Shown here: positions 26,316 through 36,601 of the stretch, piece by piece
Numbering within the stretch: position 1 is the stretch's first letter
Layout of the letters: each line of letters opens with the position of its first letter
NCBI GenBank assembly: GCA_009711805.1
Contig: VEMX01000021.1
Coordinates: 59,218-123,217 of the forward strand
Length of the DNA: 64,000 nt
Source: Balneolaceae bacterium
GTDB taxonomy: Bacteria > Bacteroidota > Rhodothermia > Balneolales > Balneolaceae
Reading direction: 5' to 3'
Made by a program: the position numbers and the translations under genes
The notes under the pieces: model-generated
Database searches by the model: none
What the model was told of the DNA's origin: nothing
Seen by the model: the letters and a program-made list of their open reading frames with translations, nothing else

Positions 26316-26693
26316 ATGGGTTATCAATCTCTTCCCGACAATGAGGGAAATCGAACAGAATTTGAATCGGTATGGAATGACAAGTCGAAGCTACTTTTTT
26401 GCTTTTGGGGGGATGAAGATTCCTTTCCGGATACTTTTTTCACCGATATTGAAGATTCCAGGCAAAACAATCCCGGGGTAAGGCGAACCGTATGGATTAA
26501 AGATAAAAGCTTGCTTACAGATGCAGAACGGCAAATATTGCCGGTTGATAATAATGAGTATACTGCCTGCGCAATTACCACAGACAGCAACTTTAATCGG
26601 AAATGCTGCGCTGAGCTGACGACTGATCAGATCAGTTTTTATGTAGATATCCAGGATGCCTTTAGTACGGCAGAAACAGATCTAAATAAGTGA
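26316..26693 (+). CDS. Hypothetical protein, first gene of a two-gene unit
   Basis: 125 residues with a strong ribosome binding site (GGAGG, 9 bp before ATG). It is not recognised. It is acidic, without signal peptide or membrane segment, and has three Cys residues (YTACAITTD and RKCCAEL). It lies 10 bp upstream of the secreted 666-residue protein, so the two are co-transcribed. The preceding DNA is rich in mobile-element debris, raising the possibility of transfer. Confidence 0.6.
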   Translation: MGYQSLPDNEGNRTEFESVWNDKSKLLFCFWGDEDSFPDTFFTDIEDSRQNNPGVRRTVWIKDKSLLTDAERQILPVDNNEYTACAITTDSNFNRKCCAELTTDQISFYVDIQDAFSTAETDLNK

Positions 26694-26703
26694 GGAAGTT
26701 CTT

Positions 26704-28704
26704 ATGAAAAAGTTGCTATTAATATTAGTGGGCATCGGTATATCCACAACGGTACATGCACAATACAAGGATTTTTCTAAGCTGTTTAAGTTTTATAAGA
26801 TCACAAATGATACAATTGAGGGAATTAACCTGAATCGAAACCGGATAGTATTGGATGTGAACGAACGCCTGAAGATTGTCCCTCAAAATGATTCGCTGCT
26901 TGCTATGATTAAGAGGGGAACTTCGGGGATGAGCGAACAGGAGAGACAGAAATTTAAACAAGACCGGAAGCAAATACTCAGCTTGTTGCAACACATTGAA
27001 CGACAGTTATACATCAGTAAGCGATTGCTGGAGATCTCAAAAAAATTCAACAGCAGGAGTATCATATATAACAAACAAGGATGTTCGGAATCCGGGGCAG
27101 AGCAGATATGCGAGGAATACACCAAACTGGTGAATGAGTTTGGTGAGTATGCAAAAGACAGAAGAGAAATATTGACAAAATATTTTGAAACAGAAGGGCT
27201 TTCCGGAAATGAATTAAGAAGAAAAGTTGGAGGATTGGAGCCCAGACGAGGAGACTATTCGAAACTGAGAGATTTTGCCAATAGTAAGGTTACAGAAATC
27301 ACTAAAAAACTGGATTCAGAAACCGAAAGTATTGCCCGGGATTCCTCAGGTTTTAAATTTAGAATGAAGGCAGAATTAATACAAAAGGGAAGTCAGATTC
27401 CAATACACCTTCCGGGATATGATGAGTATGAGTATGGTACCCCTAAGGTGATTAACAAAATTTCTTTTCAGTTTAGCGAAGAGGAAAAGAAAAAACTTCG
27501 CGAAGATTATAAGTTTTACCAGGATCTGGCAACCACAGTAAAAGATATAGGAGAGCATAATGTTGAGATGAAGAGACGAGCATCAGAACTGGTGCATTTG
27601 ATTGATTCAACATTGAAGGCATTGCCGGATTATGTGAATAACCAGCTCAAAGATTTGGTTGAGATGAGCCGGACAGATCTCAACGCATTGAGCGATTCGC
27701 TGGATCATGATTTTAATGAAGTGGATGCTACAACACTGAAAAATATAAAGGATCAAATAGTAACTATTACGGATTCGATATCATCTGTAGAAAGTCGTAC
27801 TGAAGCTTTATATGATAAACTCAAAACCGTTTCAATAAACGACTGGGTAAGTGATACCGAAGATGATCCAGTAAACGCTTTGTTTTCAATTGTGGACAAT
27901 GCCAATACGATAGCAGGGGGCACAGTGGCTGAAGTCCGCTCACTTAGAAGTGTAATTGAGAATGATATAATTAAAGGATTGGAGAATCTGAGGACTGAAA
28001 TATCAAAACAAGCTCCAACTATTTCTGAAGAATTGTTTGCACTGCTTGAAAAGAATGTAGATGATTACCTGAAGGGAATAGAGCAAAAGGCAAAGTATAT
28101 ACTGGTGAAGGATAACCCTCTGGTTGATCTGTATACACTGATCAATACCCAGAACCAAAAGATAACCAATGCAGATGTAGACCCGCCTGCCCTGGATAAC
28201 AAAGAAATTTTATCTAAACCGCTCGGGGATCTCCTACCAACAGAGCTAAATCTTATTAACACCAACCGGAAGCCCGGCGACTATATAAGGGTGTCAGTAG
28301 AAATCAGGCAAAAGGAAAAAATATGGTATGAACATTCAGAAAATATGCTGGTGCAAAAATTGGGTTGGTATACCGATGTATCGGCCGGCCTCGTGTTTGT
28401 CAGCAATACCGATCTGAATTATCCCAACTCCGAACGATTTGCTCCCTTACCCGTGGCTACTTTTCTGTTTAGATATCAAACAGCAAAGTATAATGTAAGT
28501 TCATTCTCGGTTGGGTTTCATACGATAAGCTTGAACCAGGATCCGAATGTCCCTGTTGAGTTGGGGGTAGGTGGAAATATTCATGTAATAGGGGATGTCC
28601 TTCAGTTTGGTTACGGAGTTAATCTTCATGCAAAAGATACCCCTACGTATTGGTACTTCGGTTTGGGAGTGTTAGATATCCTCCAAAAAGTACGAGGGCA
28701 ATAA
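26704..28704 (+). CDS. Secreted coiled-coil protein with C-terminal barrel-like region
   Basis: 666 residues, family not recognised. A clear signal peptide (1-20, ending TTVHAQ) exports it. Residues 60-480 are helical and coiled-coil rich, with two Cys near 120-130 (KQGCSESGAEQICEEY). The last 150 residues are strand-rich with alternating aromatic patterns (TDVSAGLVFVSNTDLNYP, PVELGVGGNIHVIGDVLQFG), like a small outer-membrane beta-barrel or beta-sandwich. A periplasm-spanning protein anchored in the outer membrane is plausible (inference). It is translated with the 125-residue gene upstream. Confidence 0.65.
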   Translation: MKKLLLILVGIGISTTVHAQYKDFSKLFKFYKITNDTIEGINLNRNRIVLDVNERLKIVPQNDSLLAMIKRGTSGMSEQERQKFKQDRKQILSLLQHIERQLYISKRLLEISKKFNSRSIIYNKQGCSESGAEQICEEYTKLVNEFGEYAKDRREILTKYFETEGLSGNELRRKVGGLEPRRGDYSKLRDFANSKVTEITKKLDSETESIARDSSGFKFRMKAELIQKGSQIPIHLPGYDEYEYGTPKVINKISFQFSEEEKKKLREDYKFYQDLATTVKDIGEHNVEMKRRASELVHLIDSTLKALPDYVNNQLKDLVEMSRTDLNALSDSLDHDFNEVDATTLKNIKDQIVTITDSISSVESRTEALYDKLKTVSINDWVSDTEDDPVNALFSIVDNANTIAGGTVAEVRSLRSVIENDIIKGLENLRTEISKQAPTISEELFALLEKNVDDYLKGIEQKAKYILVKDNPLVDLYTLINTQNQKITNADVDPPALDNKEILSKPLGDLLPTELNLINTNRKPGDYIRVSVEIRQKEKIWYEHSENMLVQKLGWYTDVSAGLVFVSNTDLNYPNSERFAPLPVATFLFRYQTAKYNVSSFSVGFHTISLNQDPNVPVELGVGGNIHVIGDVLQFGYGVNLHAKDTPTYWYFGLGVLDILQKVRGQ

Positions 28705-28796
28705 TGTGATAATCTCCAAAGATATGTTTTAAAGGGCTTTGAAAGACTGGTTTTGTAAAAATTTTCTTTTAGGATACTGGCCAGATTTATATTATC

Positions 28797-28923
28797 CGCG
28801 CAACTCTGCGTTTCACTCTGCGAGCCTCTGCGAGAAAGAGGAAACGGAAAAAAGGCCGGGCAGTTGGTTTGGGTAGAGTGGTTTCACGCGGATTTTCGCG
28901 GAGTGAGGCGCAGAGTTGCGCGG
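28797..28923. repeat. Widely spaced 15-bp dyad
   Basis: CCGCGCAACTCTGCG (28797-28811) is the exact reverse complement of CGCAGAGTTGCGCGG (28909-28923). The interval contains CTCTGCGAG repeats. Function is unknown; it looks like a compound REP element. Confidence 0.6.
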
Positions 28924-29039
28924 AGGGGGCTGGTGGGTGATCTTTAATATTGGTATTGAAGTTGACAGCTCATACCTGCTCATGCAACGAACGACCAGAT
29001 AGCTCAAAATCAGGCGTCTTCTCCCTGGAGCAACCTGGA

Positions 29040-29059
29040 CAAGGGGTTGCAACCCCTTG
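29040..29059. repeat. Perfect 20-bp palindrome, copy 1
   Basis: CAAGGGGTTGCAACCCCTTG is fully self-complementary and recurs at 56068-56087 inside a spacer of the degenerate CRISPR mini-array. It is a dispersed palindromic element. Confidence 0.85.
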
Positions 29060-29134
29060 CCGATTGTATCAAGCCTGGAGGTTTCCCTTTCCCCTCACCA
29101 CGGGAGAGTGAGGTTCTTTTTAGGTATAAAACCC

Positions 29135-29170
29135 AGCCTTCGTGTGAATGATCATACGAAGGCTTTTTTT
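29135..29170 (+). terminator. Intrinsic terminator in the 28.7-29.5 kb gap
   Basis: AGCCTTCGT (29135-29143) and ACGAAGGCT (29156-29164) form the stem, followed by a run of seven T. It is over 400 bp from the nearest upstream stop on this strand. Either repeats were inserted between the 666-residue gene and its terminator, or an unannotated transcript ends here. Confidence 0.8.
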
Positions 29171-29547
29171 ATTAGATGACTGGGTTCCCGCTGTCTCTTG
29201 AGTGAGAGCGATGAATCTTCTCAGGATCTACTCCATTCTTTTTTTGAAGCCATGCCAAAGAAATTACCCGGCATTCCTTCCCAGCCACATCATAAGAAGA
29301 CGCTTCTGCCATGGGCATCCCTCGGGGGGCGGTAGCCTCTGCGTGACTTAAACTCGAAATTGATTATTGACATCTCAATTGATAGTCATTCAGAGCGGCC
29401 GCGATGAATCTTCTCAGGATCTGCCCCATTCTTTCCCACACCCATTTAAAAATAATTTTAACATTTTTAATTCCGCCGAAGGCGGTAAGTTTTGAAATCT
29501 GCCCATACTTTGTTTTCATTAGGCAGTCACTAACCAACCCCGATCCT

Positions 29548-31113
29548 ATGTCTAATGATTTTGCAGGAACCAAACAGAAATTCAAAGATCCCGGTACACG
29601 GCGAAAAATAGGAACCGGAGCTTTTATTACTCTGATTATTGCCGGGGTTTATGCCGGAGTTAACCATCTTTTTCCTGAGCAGAATGGGCATTATGGATTT
29701 TGGTCGGTGATGCCTCCCTTGGTAGCTATAGTGCTGGCTTTCTATACCCGGGAAGTCGTAAGTTCACTGTTTCTCGGCATTTGCCTGGGCGGGGTTATTG
29801 CAGGTAAAATTAATATCGTTCAGGATTTTCTGATTCCCTCCATAGGTACCGAAAGCTTTGCGTTAATTATCCTGGTGTATCTGTGGGCGTTGGGTGGCCT
29901 TATTGGGATATGGACCCGCACCGGAGGGGCTGAAAAATTTGCAACATGGGCCAGTAGTAAAATGGTGCGAGGCCCGCAAACAGCAAAGTTCTTTACCTGG
30001 ATGATGGGACTCGTTTTTCATCAGGGCGGCACAATCAGTACAGTGCTTACAGGAGCAACGGTACGCCCGGTGGCTGATAAGCACAAAGTCTCACATGAGG
30101 AACTCTCTTATATGGTTGATTCAACAGCTTCGCCTGCCGCCACATTAATTCCGTTTAATGTGTGGCCTTTTTATGTAGGTGGGCTCATTATCGGTACCAT
30201 GCCTTTCCTGGAAACTACTGAACAAAGTGTAGCCTTCTTTTTCTCAGCCTTACCCTATAATTTTTATGCTATCTTTGCCATTCTCTTAACTCTTTTGTTT
30301 GCGTGGGATAAGTTCCCCTTTGTCCCCGGTAAAAAAATGCGGGTTGCTATAAAGCGGGCACGTGCGGGGCAAGGGTTAGATCGTGAAGGGGCATCTCCCA
30401 TGGCTGCCGATGAACTTACCACACAAAAAGTGCCGGAAGGCTATAAACCCGGTTTAATAGATTTCTTCGGTCCCATCGGGACCTTGTTGGGGGTAGCTAT
30501 GATCCCATATATTGTTACCTACTTTTTTATGGGGAAGGGAGAGGATGCTGTGTTGTTGGTGGCAGAGGCTTTTGTGCTGGCCGTCTTAGTCGGGTTTGGG
30601 ATAGCCCTGGCCAAGGGGATGCGATTACAAGAAGCCGTGGATGGCTTTATTGATGGATGTAAAGGAGTGACTATTGGAGCTATTATTCTGGCCCTTGCGG
30701 TTACCTTAAAGGAAGTAGCCGATGCCGTAGGGACCGCCGGTTATGTAGTAGACCTGGTGGGGGATTTAATCCCGGCCTTTTTGTTGCCCGGCTTACTGAT
30801 GGTACTTTGTATGATCATCGCCTTTTCTACCGGAACATCCTGGGGGACGTACGCCGTGGTATTTCCCGTAGCTATTCCTCTTGCATGGGCAGTTGTCCCA
30901 GATCAATTTTTTCTGACACTTTGTTTTTCGGCGGTGATTGGGGGATCAGTATTTGGAGATCAGTGTTCGCCTATTTCTGATACTACTATTCTCTCTTCCC
31001 TGGCTACCGGCTGCGATTTAATGGATCATGTACAAACCCAATTCCCCCTGGCTATATCTGCAGGCCTGCTGGCTGTGATTGCTTATGCAGCAATGGTTTT
31101 GGCTTTTGTTTAG
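29548..31113 (+). CDS. NhaC-family Na+/H+ antiporter
   Basis: 521 residues from ATG 29548 (MSNDFAGTKQKFKDPGTRRK). The open frame to 29404 crosses repeat DNA and is not used. About 11 membrane segments are seen. Family hallmarks are FSTGTSWGTYAVVFPVAIP and VFGDQCSPISDTTILSSLAT followed by CDLMDHVQTQFP, which match NhaC/YuiF-like antiporters. It exchanges Na+ for H+ at the inner membrane, consistent with a salt-exposed habitat. Monocistronic. Confidence 0.9.
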   Translation: MSNDFAGTKQKFKDPGTRRKIGTGAFITLIIAGVYAGVNHLFPEQNGHYGFWSVMPPLVAIVLAFYTREVVSSLFLGICLGGVIAGKINIVQDFLIPSIGTESFALIILVYLWALGGLIGIWTRTGGAEKFATWASSKMVRGPQTAKFFTWMMGLVFHQGGTISTVLTGATVRPVADKHKVSHEELSYMVDSTASPAATLIPFNVWPFYVGGLIIGTMPFLETTEQSVAFFFSALPYNFYAIFAILLTLLFAWDKFPFVPGKKMRVAIKRARAGQGLDREGASPMAADELTTQKVPEGYKPGLIDFFGPIGTLLGVAMIPYIVTYFFMGKGEDAVLLVAEAFVLAVLVGFGIALAKGMRLQEAVDGFIDGCKGVTIGAIILALAVTLKEVADAVGTAGYVVDLVGDLIPAFLLPGLLMVLCMIIAFSTGTSWGTYAVVFPVAIPLAWAVVPDQFFLTLCFSAVIGGSVFGDQCSPISDTTILSSLATGCDLMDHVQTQFPLAISAGLLAVIAYAAMVLAFV

Positions 31114-31293
31114 GAAAAGTGAGAAAGCAGAAGAAGTCGAGGCTTCTGCTGTGGGCATCCCTTATGGGTAAACCATTTCGGAGTGAATAGTTCAATTAAC
31201 AATAGTTCAATTAGAAATGTGTGGAAGAAAGGCAGGGGGATAAAAGCCCATAAACTTTACAAAAGTAAGGTCATCCTGAACTTCGCCGTAGGC

Positions 31294-31428
31294 CATACCT
31301 TGGGAGAATCTTACTCTATAATAACATTTCTACTCCTCCATCTGCCGGTTCCAACGCCGTCTGATGGATTTCACGGGTTCACCTCCTTAAGCATGACTAA
31401 TCGGTCAGACGGACTGTAGCCGTCAGAC
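31294..31428 (+). repeat. 135-bp direct repeat, copy 1
   Basis: Matches 31611-31745 with two mismatches. It contains the dyad CCGTCTGA/TCAGACGG. It is followed by a decayed copy of a further dispersed motif (ACTGAGCCGGTGGGTGTT) also found after copy 2 and near 58698. Non-coding. Confidence 0.9.
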
Positions 31429-31610
31429 CACAATAAACCTAAAAGCAATATACCCGTTGTACTGAGCCGGTGGGTGTTCTGGGATCGAGAATAGACAGCT
31501 AAGCTAACAAATGCACTTAAAACCTCATCGACACCCCTCAATTACAACCGGGAACAACCGGTTGTAATATCTCCCCTCGAAGGGAGAATTATCTGGGGCA
31601 TTCCCGGGGG

Positions 31611-31745
31611 CATACCTTGGGAGAATCTTACTCTATAATAACATTTCTACTCCTCCATCTGCCGGTTCCAACGCCGTCTGATGGATTTCACGGGTTCACC
31701 TCCTTAAGCATAACTAATCGGTCAGACGGACTGTAGCTGTCAGAC
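31611..31745 (+). repeat. 135-bp direct repeat, copy 2
   Basis: Second copy, 317 bp downstream of the first. It is followed by TTGTGCTGAGAC and AGGGTGTTATGAGG (31772-31799), which recurs at 58698-58725. The whole 31114-31860 gap is repeat-derived with no supported gene. Confidence 0.9.
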
Positions 31746-31860
31746 TGGAAAATTTAAAGACGATATGCTATTTGTGCTGAGACTAAGGGTGTTATGAGGA
31801 CAGGGAGTTGGTTAATGTGCCCGCAGGTATAACCAAGGCACAACAACCATTCCCTCAAAA

Positions 31861-32337
31861 CTAATAAGAAGCATACACACTGGTGGAACCATCTTTGTTA
31901 ATCAGCAGTACGTCGTACTTGTCGGCGGGGCGACCGGCTACTTCCATACCGGGTGATCCGGTAGGCATGCCGGGGACAGTAAGGCCAATGGCATCAGGTT
32001 TCTCGTCCAGCAGGCGGCGCACTTCTTTGATAGGTACATGGCCCTCTACTACATAATCACCTACAATGGCTGTGTGACAGGATGCAAGTTCGCGGGTAAT
32101 GCCATTTTCCATTTTTACTCTTCCAATTTCAGGAGTAGGGTTTTCTTCTACATGAAATTCACCTTCCATCATATGCTCTGCCCACTTGGTACAGCACTGG
32201 CAGCCTGGATTTTTGTGCATTACTATTTGTGTTTTGTCGGAAAGGATTTGTTGTGGGCTGTTTCCAGGCCAAAAAAGGAAGCCCGCAATTCCGACAGTAA
32301 CGACTAGTCCGATTATTAAAATCTTGGTGTTATTCAT
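31861..32337 (-). CDS. DUF411 metal-binding protein
   Basis: 158 residues. An N-terminal membrane segment or signal anchor (about 5-24) is followed by a periplasmic DUF411 domain with the metal-site motif HKNPGCQCCTKWAEHM, plus a further Cys and His in ELASCHTAIVGDYVVEGHVP. The C-terminal PGMPTGSPGME is typical. DUF411 proteins accompany copper or heavy-metal resistance. It lies 220 bp downstream of the copper ATPase gene on the same strand and belongs to the same copper module. Confidence 0.9.
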   Translation of the reverse strand: MNNTKILIIGLVVTVGIAGFLFWPGNSPQQILSDKTQIVMHKNPGCQCCTKWAEHMMEGEFHVEENPTPEIGRVKMENGITRELASCHTAIVGDYVVEGHVPIKEVRRLLDEKPDAIGLTVPGMPTGSPGMEVAGRPADKYDVLLINKDGSTSVYASY

Positions 32338-32557
32338 ATCAATAGTTGATGTTATAAAAGTTCAATAAGATAAAAAAAGAACAGGTCAGAAGTGAGATGG
32401 TCAGTAAAATTAAACTGACTCAATAGATGGACAGTTCTAACTATTCTGAGCTACTTACAAACCCGGTAGACCATAAAATCTTGCTAAGAGTAAGAAACAT
32501 CTGGTAAATAAGAAAAAATTAAATAATTAGGGAATAAAAACAGCTCATTAACAAATT

Positions 32558-34813
32558 TTAGAGTTTGCTATCATTGAGGCGTTTCGAATTCATAACCACA
32601 TTAATAGAACTAAAAGCCATAGCAGCCTCAGCCAAGAGGGGGTGCAGCAGGCCAATAACAGCCAGGGGTATCATGATGAGGTTATAGAAAAACGCCCAGA
32701 AGAGATTTTGTTTTATCTTTTTAAAAGTGAGATTACTCAGGTTGATAGCCCGCAGTACTCCCGGCAGGTCTCCCTTCACCAATACGATATCACCAGATTC
32801 AATGGCTACATCGGTTCCGGTTCCAATGGCAATTCCTACATCTGCTATAGTAAGAGCCGGGGCATCATTGATGCCATCGCCCACCATAGCCACTGACTGT
32901 CCATTGTTCTGTAGCTTCTTAATTTCATCTGATTTTTGATCAGGGAGCACCCCGGCGATTACCTGGTCTATGCCTACCCGTTCCGCAATGGCCTGCCCGG
33001 TTTTGGGGTTGTCGCCGGTTAGCATTACGGTGGTGAGGCCAAGCTCTTTAAGCTGCGTTATAGCTTCTTTACTGTCTGGTTTTACTTCATCGGCAATGCC
33101 AATTAAGCCGGCAACTAATCCATCTATGCCTACATACACGGCTGTTTTGGCCTGCTCTTCAAGTGTTTCTTTTTTTTCGACTTGCTCTTTGGATGGATCA
33201 GAGGATATCAGGGTAGCACTACCCACCACCACCGACTTGCCATCAACAACAGCTTTCACCCCTTTTCCGGTGATGGATGAAAAATCCGAACTTTCAGCTA
33301 ATGTGATGTCTGCGTTTTGAGCATGTTGAACGACAGCCCGGGCAAGGGGGTGCTCCGAATTGTTTTCTACGGAAGCGGCAAGAGTTAATACTTCATTTTG
33401 GTGAAATTCCCCAAAGGTGATAAGGTCGGTTACTTCCGGTTTTCCTTTAGTGATGGTGCCCGTTTTATCCAGTACAATGGTTGTTACATCCTTCATGGCC
33501 TGGATGGCTTCTCCCTTTCGGATTAATATCCCATTTTCAGCTCCCAATCCGGAGCCCACCATTAAGGCAGTTGGAGTAGCAAGGCCAAGTGCACAGGGAC
33601 ACGCTATAACCAAGACGGCAATCATCGCATAAAAGGCCAAAGCGGTGGTGCCCATTTCAGGATCAACCCAGGGGATGAAGCCCGCGGCCCAATCCACAAT
33701 ACCAGTAAAAAAACCGGGGAATATTAGCCATGAGGCCAGAGTAAGTACAGCCAATGCCAATACTACCGGTACAAAAATGGTGGTCACCCGATCGGCAAAT
33801 TGCTGAATGGGAACTTTAGTGCCCTGGGCTTCCTCAACCATCTTAATAACCTGGCTCAGAAAGGTATCACTGCCCACTTTGGTGGCCTTCACCTTTAGTA
33901 CACTATTGGTGTTGATGGTGGCTCCTATTACCTGGTCGCCCTCCGTCTTTTCCACCGGCATCGATTCTCCGGTTGCAATAGATTCATCAACGCTGGAAGT
34001 ACCCTCCACAATTTCTCCATCTGTTGGAATTTTTTCTCCGGGGCGTACCATCATGATATCTCCCGGTTCTAATTCAGTAACCGGTACGTTAATTTCATCT
34101 CCATCTTTCAGTACAGATGCTTCCTTGGCTCCAAGGGTTAACAGCTTTTTGATGGCTTGTGAGGCACTCCCTTTAGCCTTGGTTTCGATGTAGCGGCCAG
34201 TAAGATGGAAGGCCATGATCATACCGGCAATCATGGCAAAACTGTGGAAAGGAGGGGCGTAGCCTAAGGCGTGCAATAATGCCACAAATCCGGTAGAAAG
34301 AGCGGCGAGAGCTCCCATGGCAATCAAAACATCCATATTGGGGCTCAGGTTTCGGGTCGACTTCCAGGCACTTTGCATGGTTTCCCATCCGGGGATAAAA
34401 ATCACATAGCCCGAAAGCAAGATCATTGCCAGTTCCATGCCTGCTTCTCCAAGGAACATATACCCAGAGATCCACATAGGGAGCATCCATAGCAGCATGA
34501 CAGCTGTGGGAATCCAGGATGCAATCATGTTTTTGCGGGCCTTCTCGTATTTTTGCTGCTCTCTCTGTTCGGTTTGTTCAGCCTTCGAAAGGCTATCGGA
34601 ATCATCATCTTCGCGAACCAGGGTATAACCCGCTTGCGAAACAGCTCCCTCAAAATCCTGCAGGTCTAAGTCTCCCTCATACTCCACTGTTGCAGACTCA
34701 CTAGCCAGATTTACTGTGGCGGAGGTAACTCCCTCCAGTTCCAGTAGCTGTCGGTCTACTGCATTGGCGCAACCGGCGCAACTCATGCCATCAATTTTAA
34801 AGGTGGTTTTCAT
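32558..34813 (-). CDS. copA: Copper-translocating P1B-type ATPase
   Basis: 751 residues from ATG 34813; a GTG at 34825 is a less likely start. The N-terminal HMA domain has [12 protein letters not shown]. The transmembrane metal site is the CPC in [16 protein letters not shown]. Catalytic motifs are [11 protein letters not shown] (phosphorylated Asp), [16 protein letters not shown] and [10 protein letters not shown], with the TGE actuator in ATGES. It exports cuprous ions from the cytosol at the cost of ATP. It is followed by the DUF411 gene and preceded by the HMA chaperone gene. Confidence 0.96.
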   Translation of the reverse strand: MKTTFKIDGMSCAGCANAVDRQLLELEGVTSATVNLASESATVEYEGDLDLQDFEGAVSQAGYTLVREDDDSDSLSKAEQTEQREQQKYEKARKNMIASWIPTAVMLLWMLPMWISGYMFLGEAGMELAMILLSGYVIFIPGWETMQSAWKSTRNLSPNMDVLIAMGALAALSTGFVALLHALGYAPPFHSFAMIAGMIMAFHLTGRYIETKAKGSASQAIKKLLTLGAKEASVLKDGDEINVPVTELEPGDIMMVRPGEKIPTDGEIVEGTSSVDESIATGESMPVEKTEGDQVIGATINTNSVLKVKATKVGSDTFLSQVIKMVEEAQGTKVPIQQFADRVTTIFVPVVLALAVLTLASWLIFPGFFTGIVDWAAGFIPWVDPEMGTTALAFYAMIAVLVIACPCALGLATPTALMVGSGLGAENGILIRKGEAIQAMKDVTTIVLDKTGTITKGKPEVTDLITFGEFHQNEVLTLAASVENNSEHPLARAVVQHAQNADITLAESSDFSSITGKGVKAVVDGKSVVVGSATLISSDPSKEQVEKKETLEEQAKTAVYVGIDGLVAGLIGIADEVKPDSKEAITQLKELGLTTVMLTGDNPKTGQAIAERVGIDQVIAGVLPDQKSDEIKKLQNNGQSVAMVGDGINDAPALTIADVGIAIGTGTDVAIESGDIVLVKGDLPGVLRAINLSNLTFKKIKQNLFWAFFYNLIMIPLAVIGLLHPLLAEAAMAFSSINVVMNSKRLNDSKL

Positions 34814-34872
34814 GATAGTACTCACAATCCGATTCCTGTTAGTCTGAAGCTTTTGATTAGTGGAAGAAAGAC

Positions 34873-35088
34873 TTATTGAATGTTTGTTACGGTGTATCCG
34901 GCATCACTTACTGCTTGAGATAAATCATTAGCTTTAACTGAGCTTTCTGCATAGGTAACTGTTGCTTCTTTTGCATCCAGGTTTACTGTAGCAGACTCTA
35001 CTGCTGTTAATGCAGAAAGGACCTTTTCAACAGAGTCGGCACATCCATTACAAGCCATACCTTCTATTGTTAAAACTGATGTCTTCAT
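34873..35088 (-). CDS. Heavy-metal-associated domain protein (CopZ-like copper chaperone)
   Basis: 71 residues from ATG 35088 ([20 protein letters not shown]); the longer frame to 35136 adds an unlikely leader. It is a single HMA fold with the metal-binding MACNGC (CxxC) motif. It would deliver Cu(I) to the ATPase encoded 59 bp downstream on the same strand. Confidence 0.92.
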   Translation of the reverse strand: MKTSVLTIEGMACNGCADSVEKVLSALTAVESATVNLDAKEATVTYAESSVKANDLSQAVSDAGYTVTNIQ

Positions 35089-35190
35089 AATTTCAGGGTC
35101 TAAGTGTGATTTTTCATTTCCACCTGAATGGTACAAATATGACAGCCTTTAAAAATGCCGGATTCTGAGTGAGGTTTACTGAATTATGTA

Positions 35191-36600
35191 CTACAGTTTC
35201 AGAAGAATTTTAGTGAAACCCTTGTCAAAGTTTTTGGGCTTGGTAGAATATTGGGTGAGATCGCGGTCTATATCAATGGAAGCCCCAAGTTCGATGTGAA
35301 TTCTGTCGTGTGGTTTCAGGAGAACACTGATGGCCAGGCGTTGGCTTACATTAAATCCTCTGAAAGGGATACTGGTCCAGTGTTCCAGCATCTTGTCAAA
35401 TTCAGCCGCATCAAAAGATTGGTCTAATACCTGGTAACGCACTACTAATTTTAAAAATGGATCTATGGGGGTATAGCCGACACCGGCATCATATAGCCAG
35501 CGGTAAAACACCAGGTCCAACGGTTCTTTAATGATGGAGAACTCAAAATTTGTTCCTTCCTGTTGATCAAAATAAAACTCCCTTGAAACACGGAATATGG
35601 GTTCGAAACGCCCATAATTTCCAAAATAAAAGAAACCGACTTTTCTGAGTCTCTGTACTGCTTCATACCTTCCGTCAAAAGGGATACCACCACTGGAACG
35701 CTCCTGAGGATGCCGGTCAATGTATCCGTACAGTCCAAGAGTGCTCGAACCCAGGTTTAAGCTAAATGAACCATTTAAAAAATAGGTGTACTCTTCTTCC
35801 TGGAAAACAAAATCCGGGTCGCTGTTGTAATAATAAAGTTTGCGAATATTGGGTTGCCAGCCAAACGAGATATCCCAATAGAATTTGTTTTGTTGAGGAG
35901 CATTAAACCGGGTATAAAGGAAGAAGGGTATGCGTTTATAACGTACCCGGTATTGTTCTACTTCTTCCAGTAAGGGATCCTTACTATTTCCCACCTCATC
36001 TACCAGGTTATTCAGGTAATTCTGATAGCTGAAGTCGAAACGGAAATTTCCGGCTATCTTATCCGAGTACCGATAACTAAAGGTGATATCCATATCCTTT
36101 TTGAATTCGGTGAGGGTATGCAATCCACCAATGGTATGGCCTTGACCGAGATCATACAGGTACTCAAGTTCCACCAATGCTCTCCGCGCCCGCGCATTTT
36201 GATGGAGATAGGTATGAGCTTTTAATTCTGAATAATCTCCCAGTTGTGTAGAAGTATGCAGTTCAGAATAAACAGCCAGATTAGATTTACTATAGCTTCC
36301 AAAGCGGCTGCGAAAGCCATTTCTGTTGGTATGCCATACAAAGTTATCTCCGGGTGTAAACTCCTGGGTGGCCATATCCAGTTCATACTCATGTTTAAGG
36401 AGCGGAGTAATAACCCATCCATAGCCACGGTCATAGAAATAGTTTCCATAGGCATGCTTGCTATCCAGAATCTGGATTCTATTTTCGAATGACCAGTCAT
36501 AGGTAGTACCGTGTTTTGGCTGTTCGTACATGAACTGAGCGGTAGCCGGACATGCCAGGGTGATTAAACATCCCCAAAAAAGTAAGAGCCTTAAAACCAT
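35191..36600 (-). CDS. Putative outer-membrane beta-barrel protein
   Basis: 469 residues. A signal peptide (1-21, ending CPATAQ) is followed by long alternating hydrophobic/polar strands rich in Tyr, Phe and Arg, ending in a terminal strand TKILLKL. It has no Cys-lipobox. The pattern suggests an integral outer-membrane barrel of about 16-20 strands; the family is not recognised. The start is one base after the mce stop, so it is co-transcribed with mce, which may be a chance arrangement. Confidence 0.65.
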   Translation of the reverse strand: MVLRLLLFWGCLITLACPATAQFMYEQPKHGTTYDWSFENRIQILDSKHAYGNYFYDRGYGWVITPLLKHEYELDMATQEFTPGDNFVWHTNRNGFRSRFGSYSKSNLAVYSELHTSTQLGDYSELKAHTYLHQNARARRALVELEYLYDLGQGHTIGGLHTLTEFKKDMDITFSYRYSDKIAGNFRFDFSYQNYLNNLVDEVGNSKDPLLEEVEQYRVRYKRIPFFLYTRFNAPQQNKFYWDISFGWQPNIRKLYYYNSDPDFVFQEEEYTYFLNGSFSLNLGSSTLGLYGYIDRHPQERSSGGIPFDGRYEAVQRLRKVGFFYFGNYGRFEPIFRVSREFYFDQQEGTNFEFSIIKEPLDLVFYRWLYDAGVGYTPIDPFLKLVVRYQVLDQSFDAAEFDKMLEHWTSIPFRGFNVSQRLAISVLLKPHDRIHIELGASIDIDRDLTQYSTKPKNFDKGFTKILLKL

Positions 36601-36601
36601 T

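Larger units (their letters stand above)
28705..29547. other. Non-coding region with several repeat types
   Basis: No supported gene in 0.84 kb. Present are a widely spaced 15-bp dyad (28797-28811 and 28909-28923), the palindrome at 29040-29059, a terminator (29135-29170), and a direct repeat of about 35 bp starting GATGAATCTTCTCAGGATCT at 29209 and 29402. The phrase CATGGGCATCCCTC at 29310 has a relative at 31150. Confidence 0.5.

Noticed and set aside
29404..29547. N-terminal extension of the NhaC antiporter
   Set aside because: The extra 48 codons cross a direct repeat and lack membrane-protein character; ATG 29548 fits the family start.
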